Assembly: GCA_034927345.1 (NCBI GenBank)
Contig: JAYFQE010000023.1
Location: 62,001-126,000 of the forward strand
DNA from: JAYFQE01 sp034927345
Lineage (GTDB): Bacteria > Bacillota > Clostridia > Saccharofermentanales > UBA5734
DNA: 64,000 bases
Reading direction: 5' to 3'
A model generated the notes under the pieces. That model was not told the origin of the DNA and did not search any database. It saw only the letters and a program-made list of their open reading frames with translations. Positions 51,158-60,059 of this stretch are shown one piece after another; within the stretch, counting starts at the first letter, position 1; every line of letters begins with the position of its first letter. The translations under genes and the position numbers were made by a program.

Positions 51158-51808
51158 TTATTGACCGAGCGGCTGGACGATCAGCAGATCGCCCCGGACG
51201 CCAATGACTTTGATTTGCCGGCCGGTGGCGATGCCCTCAGGATTCTCGGTCAGCGCATCCAGTTCGACAGATTGTTCCTGCAGGATCAGGGTTACCTTGC
51301 CGGTTCCTTTAAAAGCTCCGGGAATATGCAGGTAAACGACTCCGGTACAGCCAACGGCATTGCGAATATCCTGGTTGCCGCTGCTTTGGAGTTTCAGCAT
51401 CAGCCGCAGGAGCCATGCTACAGCGATCAGGGCCAGCAAGCCGGCCAGCATAGCCAGAAAAGCCGCCGGTACAGGCGTTATCTGCAAGTCGATCAAGGCA
51501 ATGCCCACCCAACCGCCGACTGCAAAGAAAGCGACCAGACCGCGTACGGTAAACAGGCGCAGGCCGGGATCATGGACGGTTATGGCGTCCGGGTGATCTT
51601 GCAGTTCATGGCCGGTTATGGCATCCGGGTGATCTTGCAGTTCATGAACGTCGCCCAGATGAGCATCACCGGCATAATCGCCGTCATGGTGACCGCCCAG
51701 ACCAAACAGTAAAAGAAGCGTTTGAATGATCAAAATTACTGTAGCCGGTACAGCAAACAAAGCGAAAATCTGTTGTGTCAGATTAAGGCTGTTCCACCAG
51801 GCTGTCAT
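51158..51808 (-). CDS. NfeD/YuaF-like membrane protein
   Basis: A 216-residue protein with an N-terminal hydrophobic segment (LTQQIFALFAVPATVILIIQTLLLLFGL), a charged loop, and two or three more membrane segments near 85-145. The C-terminal OB-fold NfeD domain is at about 150-216 (IRNAVGCTGVVYLHIPG and GRQIKVIGVRGDLLIVQPL). The loop holds a tandem repeat (HELQDHPDAITG twice). YuaF-type proteins work with flotillins. ATG has AGGAGG 8 bases upstream. It is 13 bases downstream of the DUF1836 gene. Confidence 0.88.
   Translation of the reverse strand: MTAWWNSLNLTQQIFALFAVPATVILIIQTLLLLFGLGGHHDGDYAGDAHLGDVHELQDHPDAITGHELQDHPDAITVHDPGLRLFTVRGLVAFFAVGGWVGIALIDLQITPVPAAFLAMLAGLLALIAVAWLLRLMLKLQSSGNQDIRNAVGCTGVVYLHIPGAFKGTGKVTLILQEQSVELDALTENPEGIATGRQIKVIGVRGDLLIVQPLGQ
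51578..51649. repeat. Two tandem 36-bp repeats in the NfeD-like gene
   Basis: Units 51578-51613 and 51614-51649 differ at one internal base plus the final bases. They encode two copies of a 12-residue His/Asp-rich segment within the loop after the first membrane span and keep the reading frame. Confidence 0.9.
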
Positions 51809-51820
51809 AAAAGATTCCTC

Positions 51821-52387
51821 CTAGCTTTTTATGTCGTTCAGCAGGTTCTCGGCTTGCCGCTGAAGCTGCCACGAACCATAGGCCAGAACCATCACCAGCA
51901 AAACACGGTCCAGACGTTCCATGTCGGCTGCCGAAGCGACGGCAAAGCCGGCTGTAACGGCGGATATGCGCCGTTTAAGATCCGGCAAGTCGAAATAGCC
52001 GCCAGGCGGCAAGGGCAGAACGACATCACAGAAATACAGGTACAATTTGCTGTCATCAATCAAATCATCCTGCTCATCGGCCAGATCGTTGTTGATTGAA
52101 CTGAGCAGCGTCGTGATATCCTCCAGCGGCAGCGTGTGGCGCAGCAGGGCGATGAGAATGATGCGGCAAGTCTGGCGGCAAGTGTAGCGCTTATTAACCG
52201 GATTGGCGACAAAACCGCGTTTGACCCAGTTTTGCAGTGTTGCTCCCGGCACGCCGACCATATCTGCCAGTTGAGATAGATAAATCCCGCCCATAATGGC
52301 AAATGCGGTATCAAATACTCGCCGATAATCTTGTCCACCCTGCAAGTCCATCTGGATATTCGTCCCAGGCAGGCAATTATTAACCAA
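51821..52387 (-). CDS. DUF1836 protein, helix-turn-helix regulator
   Basis: A 188-residue protein. The start is TTG 52387, with AGGAGG 8 bases upstream; a GTG three codons earlier lies inside that site. Residues 35-75 form a MerR-like helix-turn-helix, GGIYLSQLADMVGVPGATLQNWVKRGFV, followed by PVNKRYTCRQTCRIILIALLRHTLPLEDI, the DUF1836 pattern. Members are taken to be DNA-binding. It is the first gene before the NfeD-like and flotillin genes. An operator-like palindrome lies in its own promoter. Confidence 0.82.
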   Translation of the reverse strand: MVNNCLPGTNIQMDLQGGQDYRRVFDTAFAIMGGIYLSQLADMVGVPGATLQNWVKRGFVANPVNKRYTCRQTCRIILIALLRHTLPLEDITTLLSSINNDLADEQDDLIDDSKLYLYFCDVVLPLPPGGYFDLPDLKRRISAVTAGFAVASAADMERLDRVLLVMVLAYGSWQLQRQAENLLNDIKS

Positions 52388-52415
52388 GTTGAACACCTCC
52401 TTTCGAATGATTGCG

Positions 52416-52444
52416 AGTGTATCACGGGTTCATGTGAACTTCAA
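52416..52444 (-). promoter_or_regulatory. Promoter of the DUF1836-NfeD-flotillin operon
   Basis: On the minus strand TTGAAG (52439-52444) and TACACT (52416-52421) are 17 bases apart, with GTTCACATGAAC spanning the spacer. Confidence 0.6.
52428..52439. promoter_or_regulatory. Operator-like palindrome in the DUF1836 promoter
   Basis: GTTCATGTGAAC is a perfect 12-base palindrome inside the spacer between -35 and -10. A further half-site, AATGAAC, lies about 25 bases upstream. This is the expected layout for a self-repressing helix-turn-helix protein. Confidence 0.5.
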
Positions 52445-52539
52445 TAGTATTCCAATGAACTTTACATATTTGTAATATAACCTTCTGTGAGGTTCTTTTG
52501 AAATATCCTGTAATTTGATGACCGATCGTGGGTTTCGTC

Positions 52540-52568
52540 TTGACAGTCGCAGTCTTTCTTGTCACAAT
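52540..52568 (+). promoter_or_regulatory. Weak candidate promoter of the amino acid transporter
   Basis: TTGACA (52540-52545) is a perfect -35 but the best -10 17 bases later is CACAAT (52563-52568), a poor match. Listed because the gene otherwise has no evident promoter. Confidence 0.3.
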
Positions 52569-52621
52569 ACACTTTAGCATAATGCCGTGATATCAATGTA
52601 GAGTGACCAGCTGTAACGCTG

Positions 52622-52651
52622 CATCACCGCCGGAAAGCGGTCACGGTGATG
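52622..52651 (+). other. Hairpin before the substrate-binding protein gene
   Basis: CATCACCG (52622-52629) pairs with CGGTGATG (52644-52651), and CCGC with GCGG inside (52627-52640) forms an alternative, competing stem. It lies 11 bases before the GAGGG ribosome binding site, so it could affect transcription or translation of the amino acid transporter. Confidence 0.5.
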
Positions 52652-52672
52652 AGAAGAAAACGAGGGATTGAT

Positions 52673-53509
52673 ATGAAGAAGTTTTGGTTACTGGTCTTAT
52701 GTTTGATCTTGACTACACTGTCGCTGCTACCTTTATCAGCTTGTGCTCAATCGCAGGGAAGCAATCAATTGAAAGTCGGCCTGGAATGCAACTATACGCC
52801 GTTCAACTGGACACAGACTGACGACAGCAACGGCGCCGTGCCTATCAGCGGCAGCACCGGCGAATATGCCGGCGGTTATGATATTGAAATCGCCAAGAAA
52901 ATTGCCGCCGGACTGGGAAAAGAGCTTGTTATTGTCAAGACGGAATGGACCGGCTTGATTCCTGCCGTTACCTCCGGCAAGATCGATCTGGTTATCGCCG
53001 GCATGTCGCCGACAGCCGAACGCCGGGAAAGCGTTGATTTTTCCGATTACTATTATCTTTCCGATCTGGTCGTGGTTGTCCGCAAAGACAGCGCTTATGC
53101 TGCAGCCACAAAGCCGGGCGATTTTTCCGGCGCTAAACTGACCGCTCAGCAAAACACCTTCCATTATACTGTTCTGGACCAGATTACCGGTCTTAACAAA
53201 CAGGCGGCCATGAAGGATTTTCCTTCAATGATTGTTGCTGTCAATACCAAAAAAATCGACGGTTATATTTCTGAAAAACCGGGCGCGATTTCCGCCGTGG
53301 CCGCCAATCCTGATCTGACCTATGTTTCTTTTGCCGAAGGTCAGGGTTTTACTTACACCAATGACGATGTTTCCATCGCCGTGGCCGCTAAAAAAGGCAG
53401 TACCGAGCTGATCGGAAAGATCAATACCATTCTCTCCGGCATCAGTCAGGATGAACGCAATCAATGGATGGACGAAGCCGTCAAAAACCAGCCGATCAGT
53501 GCTGAATAA
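52673..53509 (+). CDS. Polar amino acid ABC transporter, substrate-binding lipoprotein
   Basis: A 278-residue extracellular binding protein. Start ATG 52673 (MKKFWLLVLCLILTTL) has GAGGG 6 bases upstream. The lipobox LSAC gives a lipidated Cys near residue 23. The fold is SBP_bac_3: GLECNYTPFNWTQ, GGYDIEIAKKIAAGLGK and GMSPTAERRESVDFSDYYY. Family members bind polar amino acids such as glutamine or arginine; the one here cannot be fixed. The permease and ATPase genes follow at short distances. Confidence 0.93.
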   Translation: MKKFWLLVLCLILTTLSLLPLSACAQSQGSNQLKVGLECNYTPFNWTQTDDSNGAVPISGSTGEYAGGYDIEIAKKIAAGLGKELVIVKTEWTGLIPAVTSGKIDLVIAGMSPTAERRESVDFSDYYYLSDLVVVVRKDSAYAAATKPGDFSGAKLTAQQNTFHYTVLDQITGLNKQAAMKDFPSMIVAVNTKKIDGYISEKPGAISAVAANPDLTYVSFAEGQGFTYTNDDVSIAVAAKKGSTELIGKINTILSGISQDERNQWMDEAVKNQPISAE

Positions 53510-53528
53510 ATAAGAGGCAGGTTTACCG

Positions 53529-54359
53529 ATGATCATGTTGACGGGCCTTACCGCACTGCCAACCAGTTTTGGCGGCTGGATCGGCTTTATCATTGCCAAA
53601 TACGGCAACTTGTTCTTAATCGGTGCCGGGAATACCTTGCTCATCGCATTGACGGGCACTTTAGCCGGATTTATTATCGGGCTGGGCGTTGCCATTATCC
53701 GGACGATCCCGTTAAAACGCGAGGGATTTACCGTCCGTAAAATTTTATTGAAAATTGTTCAGTTCCTGTTGGTCGCTTATATCGAAATTTTCCGCGGTAC
53801 CCCGATGATCGTTCAGGCTATGGTCATTTATTATGGCTCCATGTCGTTATTGGGGATCGACCTTGCCCCGATCACAGCCGGTATTCTCATCGTTTCGGTC
53901 AATACCGGCGCCTACATGTCGGAAATCATCCGCGGCGGCATCGAGTCGATAGACCGCGGACAGGCCGAGGCGGCCCAGTCAATCGGCATGAACCACTGGC
54001 AGACCATGACTCAGGTCATTCTGCCGCAGGCCGTGCGCAATATTCTGCCGGCAACCGGCAATGAATTCATCGTCAACATCAAGGACACTTCGGTTTTGAA
54101 TGTTATCGCCGTCACCGAATTGTATTATCTGAGCAATTCGGCGGCCGGCACGTATTTCAAATTTTTCGAAGTCTTTACGGTAGCCAGCGTCATCTACTTT
54201 ATTATGACCTTCTCTGTAACCCGCGTGCTGAGGTTTATAGAACGGAAACTGGACGGACCGGCCAACTATACGATTATCGGTTCTCAGACCACCCCGATGG
54301 CCATTATTCGGGTCCGCCACGGTGAAAGCCTGAATAACAGCACGAAAGGCAGGTCTTGA
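53529..54359 (+). CDS. Polar amino acid ABC transporter, permease
   Basis: A 276-residue membrane protein with about five to six hydrophobic segments. The HisM-type family signature is in EIFRGTPMIVQAMVIYYG, and the ATPase-contact loop EAAQSIGMNHWQTMTQVILPQAVRNILP is complete. It begins 19 bases after the binding-protein gene and overlaps the ATPase gene (no ribosome binding site of its own of note in between). Confidence 0.95.
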   Translation: MIMLTGLTALPTSFGGWIGFIIAKYGNLFLIGAGNTLLIALTGTLAGFIIGLGVAIIRTIPLKREGFTVRKILLKIVQFLLVAYIEIFRGTPMIVQAMVIYYGSMSLLGIDLAPITAGILIVSVNTGAYMSEIIRGGIESIDRGQAEAAQSIGMNHWQTMTQVILPQAVRNILPATGNEFIVNIKDTSVLNVIAVTELYYLSNSAAGTYFKFFEVFTVASVIYFIMTFSVTRVLRFIERKLDGPANYTIIGSQTTPMAIIRVRHGESLNNSTKGRS

Positions 54360-54361
54360 TT

Positions 54362-55102
54362 ATGGCTGAACCGATTATTGAAGTCCGTCATCTGGAAAAG
54401 CGTTTTGGTCAGAATGAAGTCTTGCGCGATATCGATTTCATTGTACGGCCCGGCGAAGTTGTTTCGATCATCGGTTCCTCCGGTTCCGGCAAATCGACGC
54501 TGCTGCGCTGTATCAATCTGCTGGAAACCCCTTCCGGCGGCGAGATTCTCTATCATGGCCGCAATATTTTGCTGGAACAAAAACATCTTTCGGCATATCG
54601 GGCGAAAGTCGGCATGGTCTTTCAGCAATTCAACTTGTTCAACAACATGACGGTCCTCGGCAATTGTCTGTCCGGTCAGATGCGTGTTTTAAAGAAGCCG
54701 CGCGCCGCGGCCGAACAGACTGCGCTGAGTTTTCTGGAGAAGGTCGGCATGTCGCAATATTTGCAGGCCAGGCCGCATCAGCTATCCGGCGGCCAGAAAC
54801 AGCGCGTCGCTATCGCCCGGGCCTTGTCGATGGAGCCGGAGGTTTTGTTGTTCGACGAACCGACATCCGCCCTGGATCCGGAAATGGTCGGCGAAGTCTT
54901 GAAGGTTATGCGGGATTTGGCGCACAGCGGCTTGACCATGCTGGTTGTCACGCATGAAATGCAATTTGCCCGCGAAGTGTCCAACCGGGTCGCTTTTATG
55001 GATAACGGCATTATTCTTGAAGAAGATGTGCCTGAAGTCATTTTCAATCAGCCAAAACAGGAGCGGACACGCGCCTTCCTGAACCGTATTCTGCAGCAGT
55101 AA
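54362..55102 (+). CDS. Polar amino acid ABC transporter, ATP-binding protein
   Basis: A 246-residue ABC ATPase. Start ATG 54362 (MAEPIIEVRHLEKRFGQNE). Walker A GSSGSGKST, the Q-loop FQQFNLFNNMTV, LSGGQKQRVAIARAL and LLFDEPTSALDPEMVGEVLKVM are typical of the GlnQ/HisP type. It ends the transporter operon, followed by the convergent dinB. Confidence 0.96.
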   Translation: MAEPIIEVRHLEKRFGQNEVLRDIDFIVRPGEVVSIIGSSGSGKSTLLRCINLLETPSGGEILYHGRNILLEQKHLSAYRAKVGMVFQQFNLFNNMTVLGNCLSGQMRVLKKPRAAAEQTALSFLEKVGMSQYLQARPHQLSGGQKQRVAIARALSMEPEVLLFDEPTSALDPEMVGEVLKVMRDLAHSGLTMLVVTHEMQFAREVSNRVAFMDNGIILEEDVPEVIFNQPKQERTRAFLNRILQQ

Positions 55103-55152
55103 CCCGGATTGCGGCGGTTTGGCGTTCCTGCACGACGCCGCGCTGAATCCAT

Positions 55153-56382
55153 TTATTCCGTAATTTCCTGACTTTCATCATCAGTCGAGGTTTGCCTGCC
55201 AAAAAGCAAACCCCGGCTGATTTTTTTCGATCCGAATTTGCGTTTCAGCTGATCGACCGTCTGTTCGAGCAAAAGCTGTCGCGCGCGTTCTTGATCCGTT
55301 TTTTGCCAGTCATCCAGACTGACCTGGCGATTCTCTTCTTCCTGGACAAAATCGGTCGCGCGCACACCCAGATTGCGTACAGGGCGATGCCAGGAGTAAT
55401 GCTTCTGGAAGAGGGCCATCGCAGCCGGCGCCAGATCGGCCGCCAGATCCGTAGGCGGATTGAGGCGTGTTTGACGGTCGATATTGACAAAAGCGCTGTC
55501 GCGTATGGTGATCTGCAAGGTCCTCGCCTTCATGCCGGCGGCGCGCACCCTTGCGGCAACCTGATCGCTGAGCTGATATAATACGGCTTTAACCTGTTCG
55601 GCATTGGACAGATCCTGAGCGGTGGTTGTACTGTTGCCGATCGATTTGATCGGATGTGGCGTGGCATATTGTTCAACCGTGGCGTCACTTAATCCGCTGG
55701 CTTCTCTCCAGAGTTCGCCGCCGCTGCGGCCAAGCCATTGCCGGAGCATTTTTTCATCGCAGGCTGCCAGATCGCCGATCGTCCGGATGCCTATACGGTT
55801 AAGCTGCCCGGCGGTCGTCGCGCCGACATAAAGGAGCTGCGATACCGGCAGCGGCCACACGAGCTGCCGATAATTGTCACGGGAGATAACGGTCGTTGCG
55901 TCCGGCTTGTGCAGATCGCTGCCCAATTTGGCAAATGCTTTTGTGAAGCTGACGCCAACCGAACAAGTCAGCCCCAATTCCTCGCGGGTCCAGCGGCGCA
56001 GCTGGTCAGCCATAGTCTTGCCGTCTCCGAACAGGCTGGTCGATCCTGTTACATCAAGCCAGGCCTCATCCAGGCCAAAGGGTTCGACCCGATCGGTCAG
56101 GCGGCAGAAAATAACCCGGGCTTGTTTCGAATAGAATTGATATTTCCGGAGATCCGGGGTTATCAGGTGCAAAGCCGGACATTTCTTTTTAGCCTGCCAA
56201 ATGGTTTCGGCTGTTTGAATTCCAAAGGCTTTGGCTTTTTCATTTTTAGCCAGGATTATACCGTGGCGCTGTTCAGCGTCGCCGGCGACAGCCATAGGCA
56301 CATCGCGCAGCTCAGGATGGGTAAGCAGCTCGACGCTGGCGAAAAAGCCATTCAAATCGGCATGCAGAATAATCGGTTCCAA
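55153..56382 (-). CDS. dinB: DNA polymerase IV
   Basis: A 409-residue Y-family lesion-bypass polymerase. The catalytic acids are in ILHADLNGFFASVEL (first Asp) and FGLDEAWLDVTGS (second motif, DE). It has the little-finger domain from about 240, and the C-terminus GSKKISRGLLFGRQTS suggests a sliding-clamp peptide. The start is TTG 56382 with AGGA 9 bases upstream. I did not find a LexA box. Confidence 0.93.
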   Translation of the reverse strand: MEPIILHADLNGFFASVELLTHPELRDVPMAVAGDAEQRHGIILAKNEKAKAFGIQTAETIWQAKKKCPALHLITPDLRKYQFYSKQARVIFCRLTDRVEPFGLDEAWLDVTGSTSLFGDGKTMADQLRRWTREELGLTCSVGVSFTKAFAKLGSDLHKPDATTVISRDNYRQLVWPLPVSQLLYVGATTAGQLNRIGIRTIGDLAACDEKMLRQWLGRSGGELWREASGLSDATVEQYATPHPIKSIGNSTTTAQDLSNAEQVKAVLYQLSDQVAARVRAAGMKARTLQITIRDSAFVNIDRQTRLNPPTDLAADLAPAAMALFQKHYSWHRPVRNLGVRATDFVQEEENRQVSLDDWQKTDQERARQLLLEQTVDQLKRKFGSKKISRGLLFGRQTSTDDESQEITE

Positions 56383-56573
56383 ACGCTCACATCCTATCCG
56401 TAAGTCCTGCTTGATTGTGATATAATTAACATATCTTTTCCATAACCATTGTCACGTCTTCAACGACTGCGGAGTATGGAAATGCCGGATATGTTATTAT
56501 ACCTCTTTCCCCGCCTTTAAGCTTGTTTCATCAGGATACGGATCATCACAAGACTGCAGGAGGAACCAAAAGA

Positions 56574-57317
56574 ATGACAAAAATATGGGCACATCGGGGC
56601 GCCAGTTCGACGGCGCCGGAAAATACGCTGGCAGCCTTCGATTTGGCGATCCGGCAAGGAGCCGACGGAATTGAACTGGATGTTCACCAGAGCGCCGACA
56701 ACAGACTGGTCGTTACGCATGATGAATCCTGTCGGCGGGCAACCGGCGAGGAAGGCCAGATCAGCCATATGACCCTGGCCGAACTGCGTCGTCTCGATTT
56801 CGGCTATATCCGGCCCGGTTTTGGTTTTCAGCCCATTCCGACCCTGGCCGAGGTTTTTGATTTGATCCGCCCGTCCGGCCTGGTGATCAATATTGAATTA
56901 AAAAACGGCGTCAACCCCTATCCCGGCATGGAGAAACAGATTCTCGACCTGGCGGCCGACCAGCATATGGCCGAACGGATCTGCTTTTCATCTTTCAACC
57001 ACTACAGCATGGTTCTGGCCAGCCGGCTGATTGCCGAACGAAAACTCGGCATTCCGTGCGGCCTGCTTTACAGCTGCGGACTTGTTGAACCCTGGGTTTA
57101 TGCCGCCCGCATCGGCGTCAATGCCCTCCATCCGCTTTACGCCAATCTCCAGATCCCCGGGTATGTGCAGGCCTCGCATGAAGCGGGTCTTGCCGTTAAT
57201 GCCTGGACTATCGACCAGCCCGAGCATATCCGTCTGGCCATCGCCCTGGGCATCGACGCCGTCATAACCAATGTGCCGGACACAGCGCTGGGAATCAGAA
57301 ACCAGAAGACGCTATAA
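56574..57317 (+). CDS. Glycerophosphodiester phosphodiesterase
   Basis: A 247-residue cytosolic enzyme hydrolysing glycerophosphodiesters to glycerol 3-phosphate and an alcohol. Start ATG 56574 (MTKIWAHRGASSTAPENTLAAF) has AGGAGG 10 bases upstream. The metal-binding residues HR, ENT, ELDVH and VVTHDESCRR are all present. No signal peptide or membrane segment. An MFS transporter gene follows by 34 bases, suggesting glycerophosphodiester or related uptake, though not proved. Confidence 0.93.
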   Translation: MTKIWAHRGASSTAPENTLAAFDLAIRQGADGIELDVHQSADNRLVVTHDESCRRATGEEGQISHMTLAELRRLDFGYIRPGFGFQPIPTLAEVFDLIRPSGLVINIELKNGVNPYPGMEKQILDLAADQHMAERICFSSFNHYSMVLASRLIAERKLGIPCGLLYSCGLVEPWVYAARIGVNALHPLYANLQIPGYVQASHEAGLAVNAWTIDQPEHIRLAIALGIDAVITNVPDTALGIRNQKTL

Positions 57318-57351
57318 ACGCCGTTTACTTGATACGCGGGGAGGATCACTC

Positions 57352-58638
57352 ATGCAGCGTTTGAACTACCGGAAAACATTTTTAATCGGTTTTGGTTTTT
57401 TTGCCAGTTCATTAGCCTGGAGCATTTACAATGCCTTTGTCCCGGTTTTGCTCAAAGAACGCTATCTGGAGGATGCGACGATCATCGGCTTCATCATGAC
57501 GATCGATAATGTTTTCGGCGTCATTTTCCAACCCTTGATCGGACAGCTCAGCGATCGGACACAAACCCGCATCGGTAAACGCATGCCTTATATTCTGGCG
57601 GGCATTCCCCTTTGCGCCGTTGCTTTTTTCTTTATTCCGCGAACAAATACCTTGTTGTCGATGATGGCGGTTATCATTCTTTTCAATCTGATCATGTCTA
57701 TCTGGCGTTCCCCGGTTGTCGCCCTGATGCCGGACTTGACTCCGCCGTCTCAACGCAGCAAAGCCAACGGCATCATTAACCTGATGGGCGGCGTCGGCGG
57801 CGTCATTGCCTTTCTGGCCGGCGGCCTGCTCGCCAAAGCCGGCGGAAACAACATGCCGTTTCTGATGGGTTCGATCATCATGCTGTTCGCGTTGATCATC
57901 ATCTTTTTCTTCGTTAAGGAACCGGACAGCCGTAAACTGGCCCGTCAGATGGAGTCCCGCGAGGCGGGACTGGAACAGGCAAAAACTGCAGTCAGGGCCG
58001 AACCGCCGGCCGAGAAGCCGGCACGGTTGCCCAAGCCGCAAAAACGCAGTTTGATTGCTTTACTGCTGGCTATCTTCTTCTGGTTTTGCGGGTACAACGC
58101 TGTTGAATCTTTTTTCACCCTTTATGCAACCCAGGAATTAGGCGTTGTCTTAGGCGACGCATCCATGATGCTTACGCTATTTTCACTCACGCTGGTAGCT
58201 TTTGCTTTGCCGGCTGGTATTCTGGCCGGACGTTTCAGCCGCAAAAAAATGATACTGGCCGGCCTGGCCGGCATGATCCTGACTTTTCTGCCGATGTTGT
58301 TCATTGAAAACCTGTGGGTACTCAGAATCCTGCTTTTGCTCGGCGGCGCCTTCTGGGCCTGCATCAATATCAATTCCTTGCCAATGGTTGTCGAACTGGC
58401 CAGCAAGGAACGGATCGGCAGTTTCACCGGTTATTATTATTTCTTCTCTTTCAGCGCCGCAATAGTCAGCCCGCCTTTATTTGGCTTAATCTGCGATCTG
58501 ACCAAGAGTTACGCCAATCTCTTCATTTACTCGGTTATTGCTTTTGTTCTGGCTATGATCTGCATGGTTAATGTCCACCATGGCGAAGCGGATCCCAATG
58601 CCGCGGCCCCGGATAATGTTCAACCCATTACTGAATAA
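57352..58638 (+). CDS. MFS transporter, SLC45/GPH-like
   Basis: A 428-residue protein with about 12 hydrophobic segments. Start ATG 57352 has GGGGAGG 7 bases upstream. The sequence LIGFGFFASSLAWSIYNAFVPVLLKER and PLIGQLSDRTQTRIGKRMPYILAGIPL fit the SLC45 or sugar-cation symporter group. A cytosolic loop of about 60 residues (195-255) joins the two halves. The substrate is not evident. It lies between the phosphodiesterase and a ROK regulator. Confidence 0.85.
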   Translation: MQRLNYRKTFLIGFGFFASSLAWSIYNAFVPVLLKERYLEDATIIGFIMTIDNVFGVIFQPLIGQLSDRTQTRIGKRMPYILAGIPLCAVAFFFIPRTNTLLSMMAVIILFNLIMSIWRSPVVALMPDLTPPSQRSKANGIINLMGGVGGVIAFLAGGLLAKAGGNNMPFLMGSIIMLFALIIIFFFVKEPDSRKLARQMESREAGLEQAKTAVRAEPPAEKPARLPKPQKRSLIALLLAIFFWFCGYNAVESFFTLYATQELGVVLGDASMMLTLFSLTLVAFALPAGILAGRFSRKKMILAGLAGMILTFLPMLFIENLWVLRILLLLGGAFWACININSLPMVVELASKERIGSFTGYYYFFSFSAAIVSPPLFGLICDLTKSYANLFIYSVIAFVLAMICMVNVHHGEADPNAAAPDNVQPITE

Positions 58639-58704
58639 CAGCGTTTGATAAACAAATCGGCCGTATTCCGGCCGGACCGGCCGGCAGAAATGAGGAGGCA
58701 TCTT

Positions 58705-59817
58705 ATGAAAGGATTCTTTCAAGGCAGCGCAGCCATGGTCGGTCAGGCCCGTGCGTTATATGTCCTGATCAGACAAAAAGAAGGCGTTACCCGCCAATAT
58801 CTGTCCGAACGTCTGAAAATGCCGGCAACGTCGCTCAATCGGGCTCTGGAACGCCAATTGTCCCTTGGCCTGATCGAAGAATATGATCTGGCTATTTCAT
58901 CCGGCGGCCGGCGGCCTGGCCTGTACCGTGTTGCCGGTCAAGCCTACTATCTTCTGGGGCTGGATTTGTCGGGCCCGAAAAAAAACCTGGTTCTGACCGA
59001 CTTAACGCTGCAGATTGCCGGCAGGACGATCCTGCCCGACTCCGACGAAACGGCAGCCGCCGACCCGTCTGCTGTCATCTGCGAGCAATGCCGCCTGCTT
59101 CCGGCTTCCTGCCATGTGCCGTTTGACCGGGTTATCGGCCTGGGAATTGTCAGGTCCGGCCAGGCGTCTGCCGCTGCTGCTGAGACCGCTTTAGCCGGTG
59201 TTATCGGCGCCGAACTAAACAAGCCGGTCTTTACGCTGGACGGCAATGACGCCGCGCTCTATGCCGGTTTATGGCAGCAGCGGGCGCAAGCCGAAAAACC
59301 GTATTTCTTTCTCTCAATCGGCGATGATATCCGCTTTGGTCAGGCCTTGCAGGGACAAATGCAGGCCGGCGATCTTTCCGGCCGGTCGATCGGCCGGCTG
59401 CTCGTGCCTTTGTCCGACAAGGCCGGCGGCCATTATCTCGATCAGATTGCCGGTATTCCGGCCCTGTTACGGCATTATCAGCGTATTAAGGATGACGGCA
59501 ATCTGACGTGGGGTGATTTTTGTCAAGCCATCCAAGAGAATAAAAAGAAGGCCGGCCTGGTTCTGTCCGAGGCTGCAGATGCCGTCGGAACGGCCATTCA
59601 GAACATCATGCTGCTGGCCGGCGGCAATACCGGCGACCTGCTGCTGGCCGGCCCGGTCATTGAAGATTTACCGGTTTATGCAGAAACTATCCGGCAGCAT
59701 TTTAACCAGACCGGTAAAAAAGCCGGCCTGGAGCTGGATTTCATAACCAATCCTTATGGCGCGGATCTTGCCGTTATCGGCGCTGCCGCATACGTTCTGG
59801 AACAGCATCTCGCTTAA
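58705..59817 (+). CDS. ROK-family regulator
   Basis: A 370-residue protein. Start ATG 58705 (MKGFFQGSAAMVGQ) has AGGAGG 6 bases upstream. Residues 15-75 form a winged helix (QARALYVLIRQKEGVTRQYLSERLKMPATSLNRALERQL). The rest is the ROK fold (YYLLGLDLSGPKKNLVL), but the ROK Cys zinc motif is missing, and the usual kinase GGTN is replaced by GPKKN, so it is not an active kinase. It is probably a NagC/XylR-type repressor. It follows the MFS gene by 66 bases and may control the GDPD-MFS pair. Confidence 0.83.
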   Translation: MKGFFQGSAAMVGQARALYVLIRQKEGVTRQYLSERLKMPATSLNRALERQLSLGLIEEYDLAISSGGRRPGLYRVAGQAYYLLGLDLSGPKKNLVLTDLTLQIAGRTILPDSDETAAADPSAVICEQCRLLPASCHVPFDRVIGLGIVRSGQASAAAAETALAGVIGAELNKPVFTLDGNDAALYAGLWQQRAQAEKPYFFLSIGDDIRFGQALQGQMQAGDLSGRSIGRLLVPLSDKAGGHYLDQIAGIPALLRHYQRIKDDGNLTWGDFCQAIQENKKKAGLVLSEAADAVGTAIQNIMLLAGGNTGDLLLAGPVIEDLPVYAETIRQHFNQTGKKAGLELDFITNPYGADLAVIGAAAYVLEQHLA

Positions 59818-60056
59818 TGATGATGGGCGCAGGAACCGCCGCAACAGCAACCCGCGGATGCGGACCCGGCGCTTGACGGGCAAACATCACAATCTTTATT
59901 ATGATAATGTAAAACATTGACCTTGCTGAAAACCGCAGCTAATTGATGCGAACCGCAGGATGGGCATATCAGCCGTCCTGCGGTTCGTTCCGTTATCGAC
60001 GCTTTGAGATTGCAGGTTTTACCGCAATCCTCGCAAACCAAATCATAGTAAGGCAT
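59814..60056 (-). CDS. FmdB-type zinc-ribbon protein with Cys/His-rich tail
   Basis: An 80-residue protein. The N-terminal zinc ribbon has CEDC and CPSC in the FmdB pattern (MPYYDLVCEDCGKTCNL). The last 25 residues are dense in Cys and His (CDVCP, GCCCGG, CAHHH), a probable metal-binding tail. It converges with the ROK gene (4-base overlap) and follows the MATE gene by 3 bases. Its function is not known. Confidence 0.8.
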   Translation of the reverse strand: MPYYDLVCEDCGKTCNLKASITERTAGRLICPSCGSHQLAAVFSKVNVLHYHNKDCDVCPSSAGSASAGCCCGGSCAHHH

Positions 60057-60059
60057 AAA

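Noticed and set aside
56383..56573. SOS (LexA) box in the dinB upstream region
   Set aside because: No CGAAC/GTTCG-type palindrome was found there.
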